From contig DIUC01000053.1 of assembly GCA_002435785.1 (NCBI GenBank), forward strand, positions 15,399 through 76,485: DNA of 61,087 bases, given 5' to 3'. Below the pieces are notes generated by a model, which ran no database searches, was not told the origin of the DNA, and worked only from the letters and a program-made list of their open reading frames with translations. This DNA is from Saprospiraceae bacterium UBA6168. GTDB taxonomy: Bacteria > Bacteroidota > Bacteroidia > Chitinophagales > Saprospiraceae. A program made the position numbers and the translations under genes. This document shows, one piece after another, positions 52,947-59,444 of this stretch (its first letter is position 1; each line of letters starts with the position of its first letter).

Positions 52947-53516
52947 ATGCCATACATTTCCGTCGAAGAACACCTGCCGGGCGTCACCGGCCTCCTCGAA
53001 TTCCGCAGGGACACCGCCGAACCGCTGCGGGAGCTGACGCAAATCCTGCTCCGTGGCCCCAACACGCTCACCGAAGCCGAGCGGGAACTCATCGCCACCA
53101 TCGTTTCCCACAAAAACAAATGCACCTTCTGCGTGACCTCCCACGCCGCTGCTGCCGATGCCTACTTCGGTGACAGCGAAACGACGTCGAAGATGCGGGA
53201 AGACATCGAGTCCGCCCCCGTCAGCGACAAGATGAAGGCACTGCTCACCATTGCCGCACAGGTGCAGGAGAGCGGAAAAAGCGTCACCCCGGCTGCCATC
53301 GAAGCCGCCAAACAAGCAGGCGCCACCGACATGGAACTCCACGACACGGTGATGATTGCCGCCCTGTTCTGCTTCTACAACCGGTATGTGGACGGCCTCG
53401 GCACCATCGCCCCCACCAACCCCGAATACTACCAACAGATGGGCGAAAGGCTGAAAAACAACGGCTATCACCGGGTCAAAGAGGGGTATGACTTTCTGAA
53501 AAAACAGGTGGGATGA
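52947..53516 (+). CDS. AhpD-like carboxymuconolactone decarboxylase family protein (copy 1)
   Basis: 189 residues from the ATG at 52947; the longer frame from 52857 is encoded by an inverted repeat and is rejected. The AhpD core is present: ELIATIVSHKNKCTFCVTSH with the redox pair C59/C62 and H66, then DKMKALLTIAAQV and HDTVMIAALFCFYNRYVDGL. Members are peroxidase-related alkylhydroperoxidase or decarboxylase enzymes. It overlaps the following MFS gene by four bases (ATGA), so they are translationally coupled. It aligns without gaps through the active site with the gene at 54795, its paralogue. Confidence 0.92.
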   Translation: MPYISVEEHLPGVTGLLEFRRDTAEPLRELTQILLRGPNTLTEAERELIATIVSHKNKCTFCVTSHAAAADAYFGDSETTSKMREDIESAPVSDKMKALLTIAAQVQESGKSVTPAAIEAAKQAGATDMELHDTVMIAALFCFYNRYVDGLGTIAPTNPEYYQQMGERLKNNGYHRVKEGYDFLKKQVG

Positions 53517-54745
53517 CGGCAAACAACCCTCCTCACGGTAGTTCCTACCTGTACCTGATGTTCGCCCTTTTGTTCGTCGGCGACGTGTTCGGCGGGGTGG
53601 CTTCCACGCTTATGTCCAGCTACTTGCCCGACGTGCTGAAGGACGTGGTAAGCAGCACCACCGAGGCCGATAGCGACCGCATCGGAGCCATCATCAATGC
53701 TGCCTACTTGTTTGGGATGATGTTCGGCGGCATTCTGATGGGCTTTTTCAGCGACCGTTCTGGCCGGAAAATCGCCGTCATCCTGTCCGTCGCTTGCCTG
53801 GGCCTGTTCACGCTGCTGACTTCGTTTGCCCCAAATTGGCAAACAGTCGTTGCCTTGCGCTTCATGACGGGGTTCGGCACTGGCAGCGTACTTTTGAGCA
53901 GCGCCATCATGGTGGCCGAAGCATGGCCAGCCCGAAACCGGGGCGTTGCGCTTGGCATATTGTCCATCACCATCCCTGTTGGCATCTTCTCGGCGGGCCT
54001 CATCACCTACAATATTTCCACTTGGCGGAGCGCCTTCCTCATTGGCATCATCCCGTTGGCCATCGCTGCGCTGGGATTTGTCATCTTCGAGGAATCCGAA
54101 AAATGGAAACAGGACAAGTCGAATAGCAAAGCTGCAACTGGACCAAAAATGTCCATTTTCCATCCTTCTGTTTCCCGTGATTTGCTGCTGGGCAGCGTCA
54201 TTTACGGTTCCATGCTCATCGGCCTTTGGGCGGTTTTTTTATGGCTACCCTCTTGGGTGCAGACCCTCGTGCACGATTCCGACGGGCAAAAAGAGCGGGG
54301 CATCAGCATGATGCTCTTCGCAACGGGCGGGCTTACGGGTGGTTTTGTGTCGGGCTGGGTCAGCCGCATTTTTGGGGTAAAAAAGTCTATGCTCACTTGT
54401 TTTGCTGCTACCTTCACGCTCACGTTCCTGCTGTTTAAAATGAACGACTCGTTGAGCATAGTAGCTTATGCTGAAATGGCGCTGATAGCCCTGTTTTTCG
54501 GCATGAGCCAAGGGGTGCTGAATGGTTATATCCCGGCACTTTTCCCAACGGCAGTTCGTTCGGCGGCCACAGGCTTCTGCTTCAATGTGGGGCGGGTGTT
54601 CACGGCATCCGTCGTGTTTTTTGTGGGGTGGTTGGAGTCGGCGATGGGCGGGTTTGGCAATGCGCTGTTTGCCTTTTCTTTTGTCTTTTTGATTGGGCTG
54701 GTGGCGGCGTTTTTTGCAAAAGAGAAAAACATGATAGAAGCCTGA
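53513..54745 (+). CDS. MFS transporter between two AhpD-like genes
   Basis: 410 residues, about twelve membrane helices. The MFS motif A loop GFFSDRSGRK lies between helices 2 and 3, and FMTGFGTGSVLLSSAIMVAE resembles sugar/acid:proton symporters of the AAHS/SP type. The substrate is unknown; aromatic or small organic acids are one guess, because carboxymuconolactone decarboxylase relatives surround it. The start overlaps the upstream AhpD-like stop by four bases, and the second AhpD-like gene follows after 49 bp. Confidence 0.9.
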   Translation: MTANNPPHGSSYLYLMFALLFVGDVFGGVASTLMSSYLPDVLKDVVSSTTEADSDRIGAIINAAYLFGMMFGGILMGFFSDRSGRKIAVILSVACLGLFTLLTSFAPNWQTVVALRFMTGFGTGSVLLSSAIMVAEAWPARNRGVALGILSITIPVGIFSAGLITYNISTWRSAFLIGIIPLAIAALGFVIFEESEKWKQDKSNSKAATGPKMSIFHPSVSRDLLLGSVIYGSMLIGLWAVFLWLPSWVQTLVHDSDGQKERGISMMLFATGGLTGGFVSGWVSRIFGVKKSMLTCFAATFTLTFLLFKMNDSLSIVAYAEMALIALFFGMSQGVLNGYIPALFPTAVRSAATGFCFNVGRVFTASVVFFVGWLESAMGGFGNALFAFSFVFLIGLVAAFFAKEKNMIEA

Positions 54746-54794
54746 AATACAAATGGCGGTTCAGATTCAGCATTCACCATTTATCATTAAAAAT

Positions 54795-55343
54795 ATGGCA
54801 TACATCAACCTACCCGAAAATTTGCCCGGCATACGTGGCCTCATGGCCTTCCGGCCCGAAACCGCCCAGCCGCTCAACGAATTGGCGGAAATCCTGCTGC
54901 GCAACGAAAGCAGCCTCAGCCGTGGCGACCGGGAACTCATGGCCACCTACGTTTCGCACCTCAACGACTGTTTCTTCTGTCAAAACGCCCACGGCGGCAT
55001 TGCGCAGCACTACCTGCAATGCGACATGGGTTTCATTGATGCCATCAAAGCGGACTACGAGGCCATGCCCATTTCCGACAAGATGAAGGCGCTGCTGCAA
55101 GTGGCGGCCAGCGTGCAGCGGGGCGGCAAACACGTCACGCCCGGCCAAATCGAGCGGGCAAAAGCGGCGGGTGCCACTGACCTCGAAATCCACGACACCG
55201 TAATGATTGCGGCCTTCTTTTGCTTCTGCAACCGCTACGTGGACGGCCTTGGCACCGATTGCCCCACCGACCGCCAGTTTTACATTGACCGGGGTGCGAT
55301 GCGGGCGGAGGAGGGGTACGCTCATTTTGATCCGACTAAGTAA
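54795..55343 (+). CDS. AhpD-like carboxymuconolactone decarboxylase family protein (copy 2)
   Basis: 182 residues from the ATG at 54795, chosen because residue 1 then aligns with copy 1. The active-site residues C59, C62 and H66 (HLNDCFFCQNAH) fall at the same positions as in copy 1, and the ends LEIHDTVMIAAFFCFCNRYV match closely, so the two arose by duplication around the MFS gene. They may act as a hetero-oligomer or on related substrates. A 29-bp perfect inverted repeat array follows three bases after the stop. Confidence 0.91.
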   Translation: MAYINLPENLPGIRGLMAFRPETAQPLNELAEILLRNESSLSRGDRELMATYVSHLNDCFFCQNAHGGIAQHYLQCDMGFIDAIKADYEAMPISDKMKALLQVAASVQRGGKHVTPGQIERAKAAGATDLEIHDTVMIAAFFCFCNRYVDGLGTDCPTDRQFYIDRGAMRAEEGYAHFDPTK

Positions 55344-55346
55344 ATA

Positions 55347-55463
55347 GGTCATTTACTTCGTGTCATTGGTCATTGAAAGGTCATTAGTCATTGAGTATCA
55401 TTGGTCATTGACTACTGCCCCATACTAGTAACCCCAATGACCAATGACACGAAGTAAATGACC
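55347..55463. repeat. Self-complementary word array (GGTCATTG type), 29-bp perfect arms
   Basis: Left arm 55347-55375 and right arm 55435-55463 are exact reverse complements. Between them are more TCATTGGTCATTG words. It lies between AhpD-like copy 2 and the DUF3179 gene, 17 bp before that ATG. Confidence 0.9.
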
Positions 55464-55479
55464 AATGACAATTTTTAAT

Positions 55480-56637
55480 ATGAAAAAGCTATTCTACATC
55501 GGCATTATCGGCCTACTCCTTTTTGAAATAGCCAACGTTTATTTCATCATGCCCATGCCGGGCAGCCAGCAGATGAACAGCATTGACCTCGCCTATTTCC
55601 TGAACAAATGGCGCTGGGCCTTCCGGGGCGTGTTCGGCTTGATGGCCGTGTTGGGCCTAAAAGCCGCTTTTTCGGGAACGGGATGGAAAAGATGGCTGCC
55701 TGCCCTACCAATATTGGTGACAGGATTCGTGGCCTACCAAGCCAATTTTGAGATGGCCGCCGACACAATGTTCTACCAGCCAAAAACATTGACGCATGGC
55801 TCCCCTTTAGGGGCTGGGGGCAACAAAGTGGACAGCAGCCGACTCGTGCTCGGCGTGGAGCATGGCGGCGAGGCGAAGGCGTACCCCATCCAGTACATCG
55901 GCTATCACCACCAGGTGGTGGACAGCATCGGCGGCAAGCCCATCATCGTGACCTACTGCACGGTTTGCCGCACGGGGCGGGTGTTTGAGCCACTGGTGGA
56001 TGGCCAACCGGAGACCTTCCGGCTGGTGGGAATGGACCATTTCAACGCCATGTTCGAGGACAAAACGACCAAAAGCTGGTGGCGGCAGGTAAGCGGAGAG
56101 GCAGTGGCTGGGCCGTTGAAAGGGCAATCATTGCCGGAGTTTCCGTCCATCCAAACGACACTTGGCAAATGGTCGGAACTCTACCCGAACACCCTTGTCA
56201 TGCAGCCCGACGCCCATTTCCAAGAAGAATACGACAGCCTCGCCAACTACGAATCAGGCAAGCGAAAAGGCAAGCTGACCCGGCGGGACAGCGCTTCTTG
56301 GCAAGATAAATCGTGGGTAATTGGCGTGGAACTCGACAAGGCGAGCAAAGCTTATGACTGGAATGAGCTGCAAAAGCAGCGTATCGTGCATGATGAAATC
56401 GGTGGGCAACCGATAGCCGTTGTTTTATCAATAGACAGCAACAGTTTCGTGGTGCTGCAACGCACGGACGCAGCGCAGCAGTTCAGCCTCCAAAACGACA
56501 CATTGCAAAGCGGCAACTTGCGCTATAATTTTATCGGAAAATCACTCCAGCCCAACGTCCCGGATTTGAAGCGGGTGCGAGCCTATCAGGAGTATTGGCA
56601 TAGTTGGCGGACGTTTCATCCGTTGACGGAGAAGTGA
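55480..56637 (+). CDS. DUF3179 domain-containing membrane protein
   Basis: 385 residues from the ATG at 55480; the ATG at 55465 lies at the end of the repeat array and adds only five residues. Three hydrophobic segments occupy the first ~100 residues. The DUF3179 domain follows: HGGEAKAYPIQYIGYHHQVV, VTYCTVCRTGRVFEP with two cysteines, GMDHFNAMFEDKTTKSWW, and PNTLVMQPD. The role of the domain is unknown; the TYCTVC pair could bind a metal or act in redox chemistry. It follows the AhpD-MFS-AhpD genes in the same direction. Confidence 0.88.
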   Translation: MKKLFYIGIIGLLLFEIANVYFIMPMPGSQQMNSIDLAYFLNKWRWAFRGVFGLMAVLGLKAAFSGTGWKRWLPALPILVTGFVAYQANFEMAADTMFYQPKTLTHGSPLGAGGNKVDSSRLVLGVEHGGEAKAYPIQYIGYHHQVVDSIGGKPIIVTYCTVCRTGRVFEPLVDGQPETFRLVGMDHFNAMFEDKTTKSWWRQVSGEAVAGPLKGQSLPEFPSIQTTLGKWSELYPNTLVMQPDAHFQEEYDSLANYESGKRKGKLTRRDSASWQDKSWVIGVELDKASKAYDWNELQKQRIVHDEIGGQPIAVVLSIDSNSFVVLQRTDAAQQFSLQNDTLQSGNLRYNFIGKSLQPNVPDLKRVRAYQEYWHSWRTFHPLTEK

Positions 56638-56743
56638 TTTGCTACAAGCAACAGCAAAATTACAATACGGTTAAGCAAACGCCATTAACAACCACCTCAC
56701 AGATTTTTGAGTTATCCTACCTAATTTCATCACCTGTACAAAA

Positions 56744-56941
56744 CAAAAAGGTGCTTACACCACTCGACTAAAGCAGTTACATTAGTCAAGTGAGGTAACT
56801 ACATTACACGACTAAAGCAGTCACATTAGTCGAGTGAAGTAACTACATTACACGACTAAAGCAGTCACATTAGTCGAGTAGTGTAACTACTTTACACGAC
56901 TAAAGCAATTACATTAATCGAGTTGTGTAAGCACCTTTTTG
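56744..56941. repeat. Tandem array of four 44-bp palindromic units within 17-bp inverted ends
   Basis: CGACTAAAGCA begins at 56765, 56809, 56853 and 56897, exactly 44 bp apart. Each unit holds two dyads: CGACTAA / TTAGTCG and GTAA / TTAC. The array is bracketed by perfect arms CAAAAAGGTGCTTACAC (56744-56760) and its reverse complement (56925-56941), so the whole can fold as one long cruciform. Frequent stop codons show it is non-coding. Confidence 0.92.
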
Positions 56942-56952
56942 ACTTTATCATT

Positions 56953-56970
56953 GCTTTTTTTAAAAAAAGC
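56953..56970. repeat. Perfect AT-rich palindrome
   Basis: GCTTTTTTTAAAAAAAGC is an 18-bp perfect palindrome between the 44-bp array and the promoter. It could be a terminator-like hairpin or a protein-binding site. Confidence 0.6.
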
Positions 56971-57032
56971 ATCTAATTTTTGACAAAAAGAAGCAAAAAA
57001 CATAGTCTGGAATATTTTTTCATAGCAAACTA

Positions 57033-57063
57033 TTGACAAATCATACTAAGCACTTTAGCTTTG
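57033..57063 (+). promoter_or_regulatory. Promoter of the second array-linked gene
   Basis: TTG (57033-57035) and TAGCTTTG (57056-57063) are 20 bases apart and match the Bacteroidota consensus. Transcription should begin near 57070, which rules out the TTG start at 57061 and supports the ATG at 57085 or 57091. Confidence 0.68.
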
Positions 57064-57068
57064 TCGAA

Positions 57069-57080
57069 CAATTTTTTAAC
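57069..57080 (+). promoter_or_regulatory. Leader motif shared with the first array-linked gene
   Basis: CAATTTTTTAAC, identical to 43431-43442, falls at the predicted transcript start four bases before the ATG. Confidence 0.5.
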
Positions 57081-57084
57081 ACCA

Positions 57085-57804
57085 ATGAAAATGGACGAGA
57101 AAAAATTCTTTTGGCCCCCGCCTGTCGCAGACTTTCCAAAATGGTTTGCCAACTTTACTAATTTTGTAACAACGCACGCTACCGTACTTGGCTTCACAAC
57201 TGAGGAAGTAGAATGGCTAACTACGAATTTGAATGCAACCAATTATACAGAAGCAGTCATTGAGAAAGCCTATGCGTTTTGGCGCAACTACGTCAATATC
57301 CGTAACATTCAATACCTTGGCGATACTGCCAATGCAGGACTTTCATCGGTAAATTGGATACCCGAACCTGATTTTGGAACTGCACCTCCTGCAATAGCAC
57401 CCAATATCAAGGCCATGCTGGATGGCTACGTAAAGCGAGTGGCTACTTGCAATAGCATTACACGAGAGCAAAAACGGGAAGCAGGCGTTTTATCGCAAGA
57501 GCGCAGTAAACAGAACCCTGGCACTGCTTTTCCTTTATTAAAAGTGATGGTCGTGAACGGGCAGGCGGTGCTAAACTGCCCGCTGCGTGGCTTTAAAGGC
57601 TATATGGTATATGTGGAAGACAATGGCGCACCGGCGATACCACTTGGCATCAGTGTGGCCCGAAAATACGTGGACACCCGCCCTATACCTGTAGGCACAC
57701 AGACGCAGCAACGCACTTATTTTGTGCAGTATGTAAGCAAGAATAATGCACCTGTCGGGAATATATCGCAGAAGGTAACAGTGGCAGTGTTGCGGATTTT
57801 ATGA
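57085..57804 (+). CDS. Uncharacterised soluble protein, helical N-terminus plus beta-rich C-terminus (array-linked)
   Basis: 239 residues from the ATG at 57085 (57091 also possible). No signal peptide, membrane segment or sorting domain. The N-terminal half is helical (FPKWFANFTNFVTTHATVLG, FTTEEVEWLTTNLNATNYTE, VIEKAYAFWRNYVNIRNI), a middle conserved-looking helix reads KRVATCNSITREQKREAGVL, and the last ~80 residues are beta-rich and FN3/Ig-like (FKGYMVYVEDNGAPAIP ... QRTYFVQYVSKNNAPVG). The layout parallels the 43460 gene although sequence identity is low by eye. A four-unit palindromic 44-bp array and a promoter lie upstream. No function is known to me. The gene is AT-richer than its neighbours. 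Confidence 0.8.
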   Translation: MKMDEKKFFWPPPVADFPKWFANFTNFVTTHATVLGFTTEEVEWLTTNLNATNYTEAVIEKAYAFWRNYVNIRNIQYLGDTANAGLSSVNWIPEPDFGTAPPAIAPNIKAMLDGYVKRVATCNSITREQKREAGVLSQERSKQNPGTAFPLLKVMVVNGQAVLNCPLRGFKGYMVYVEDNGAPAIPLGISVARKYVDTRPIPVGTQTQQRTYFVQYVSKNNAPVGNISQKVTVAVLRIL

Positions 57805-57824
57805 TTTAGTTCGTAAACTCCTAT

Positions 57825-59117
57825 TTATACGGGGTACTTCCACTCCCCCTTATACTCCCGCCGCAGCATTCGGTTGGCTTCCTCGTCGCTCACCACGGCG
57901 TCCTTCGCCTCGTCCCATTCTATACTACGTCCCAGCTTGGCGGAAAGCATCCCCAGCAACGACATATTCGTCGCCTGTCGGCCATGCTCGATGTCGGCGT
58001 GGGGCAGTTTCCCTGATTTTATCGAAGCCATGAAATCGGCCCATACAAGCTTGATGTTCTGCGAGTCCGGTTCGTCGAGTATGGCGGCTTGGCTAATCAT
58101 GTCCTTTTTGGAATCGCTGGGATAAAACGTCCAGCCCTGCTGCCACCCCATGTGGAAAGTGCCTTCCGTGCCGTAAAATTTCACCCCCACATTTTCACCG
58201 GGTTGGTCGGGATGGTGGTTGTTGAGGGTATGCTCCCAAGTGGCAGTAAAGCCCTCGAACTCATAGACGGCAACTTGGCTCTGGGGCATGTCACGCCCAC
58301 CCGTCACATTGGGATAGCGGGCGCTGCTGAATATGCGGCGGGGCGCTTTCTCCTCCGTCCACCAAAGTATCTGGTCGAACCAGTGCGGCGCCCAATCGCC
58401 GAGCAGGCCGTTGGCAAAGGCCCCGTACTGCCGCCAACCCCGTGGGTGGATGTTATGGCTGTACGCCTGTTTGCCCGAAGGGCCACAGTAGAAATCCCAA
58501 TCGAGGCCCGCAGGGATGGCTTCAATGGGGTCGGGCTGTGGGTTTGCGCCCCAGCCATAGTTCACAAAGGCCCGCACCTCCGTTATCCTGCCCACTTTGC
58601 CGGATTTGAGGAACTCCATGCCGCTGACGTTGTGCGGCGAGTAGCGGCGGTGGAAGTCCACGATGCAAATGCGTTGCGTGTCCCGTGCCACCTGCTGGAT
58701 GGCCGTGCCCTCCTTGAGCGTATGCCCAATGGGTTTTTCCAAAAACAGGTGCGCCCCACCCTTCATGGCCTCGATGGCGATGAGGGCATGCCAATGGTCG
58801 GGCGTGGCATTGATGACGATGTCCGGTTTGGTGCTGCGCAAACAGTCCCGGAAATCCTTGAACTGCTTGGGGTGGTCGTGGCAAAGTTGGTGAACCTCAG
58901 CGTCGGCCTTTTTGAGTTGCGCCTCGTCCACGTCGCAGAGCGCCACCACCGTCACCTCGCCGGAGCGGATGGCTTCCCGCAGGATGTTCATGCCCCACCA
59001 GCCGGAGCCGATGAGGGCAACGGTGTATTTGGCAAATCTTTTTGGAAGGATAAATGAGGGCGTAGCAAGCGCCATGCCCGCTAATCCTGTGTTTTTGATA
59101 AAATTTCTTCTGTCCAT
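57825..59117 (-). CDS. Gfo/Idh/MocA family oxidoreductase with twin-arginine type signal
   Basis: 430 residues from the ATG at 59117; an upstream start at 59156 adds residues ahead of the signal. The N-terminus DRRNFIKNTGLAGMALATPS is a twin-arginine type signal. The Rossmann domain (VALIGSGWWGMNILREAI, 33-50) binds NAD(P), LFLEKPIGHT carries the conserved lysine, and PHWFDQILWW and the C-terminal beta-sheet bind substrate. Members oxidise sugars, inositols or glycosidic linkages; exported Bacteroidota forms include alpha-N-acetylgalactosaminidase-like enzymes. The substrate is unknown. It diverges from the methyltransferase gene. Confidence 0.91.
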   Translation of the reverse strand: MDRRNFIKNTGLAGMALATPSFILPKRFAKYTVALIGSGWWGMNILREAIRSGEVTVVALCDVDEAQLKKADAEVHQLCHDHPKQFKDFRDCLRSTKPDIVINATPDHWHALIAIEAMKGGAHLFLEKPIGHTLKEGTAIQQVARDTQRICIVDFHRRYSPHNVSGMEFLKSGKVGRITEVRAFVNYGWGANPQPDPIEAIPAGLDWDFYCGPSGKQAYSHNIHPRGWRQYGAFANGLLGDWAPHWFDQILWWTEEKAPRRIFSSARYPNVTGGRDMPQSQVAVYEFEGFTATWEHTLNNHHPDQPGENVGVKFYGTEGTFHMGWQQGWTFYPSDSKKDMISQAAILDEPDSQNIKLVWADFMASIKSGKLPHADIEHGRQATNMSLLGMLSAKLGRSIEWDEAKDAVVSDEEANRMLRREYKGEWKYPV

Positions 59118-59444
59118 CGTGGTGCGGTTTTGTGGGGGCAAGCTACGGAAAAGCACGGCAAAAACTGGCTCCTTTTATCCCACAAACTTTGTGGTCAAAT
59201 TCTTACTGCCATTTTATGTAACGTGTAAAAGATAACTTGTTTAGAAGGTTTAGAGAAGTTTAGCAGGTTTAAAGCTAAACCTGCTAAACTTCTCTAAACC
59301 TTCTAAACTAAAACTTCACAACCCATTTTTTACACGTTACTATCCAATTTTGACGCCTTGATTTACCCCACTGAAACAAGGAGGCCCTGCCGCCCGTTTT
59401 CAAGGATACAGTCCTTCACCAGATTCCCAAAACCATATTACCTC
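59118..59444. other. Divergent intergenic stretch with the strongest word array
   Basis: About 330 bp between the oxidoreductase and methyltransferase genes. It is mostly the array at 59218-59340. No full promoter pair was seen on either strand. Confidence 0.55.
59218..59340. repeat. Self-complementary word array (AGGTTTAG type), 33-bp perfect stem plus 13-bp outer arms
   Basis: Inner arms 59239-59271 and 59276-59308 are exact 33-bp reverse complements with a 4-base loop, each built of GTTTAG(A/C)(A/G)-type words. Outer arms GTAACGTGTAAAA (59218-59230) and TTTTACACGTTAC (59328-59340) are also perfect. It is the longest perfect stem in the window. Confidence 0.92.

Larger units (their letters stand above)
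56638..57084. other. Gene-free stretch holding the 44-bp repeat array and promoter
   Basis: About 450 bp between the DUF3179 gene and the array-linked gene. It holds the 4 x 44 bp palindromic array, an 18-bp perfect AT-rich palindrome (56953-56970) and a promoter (57033-57063). Confidence 0.7.

Noticed and set aside
56744..56941. 44-bp array as a CRISPR
   Set aside because: The between-dyad segments are nearly identical from unit to unit, so there are no spacers; no cas genes are present.
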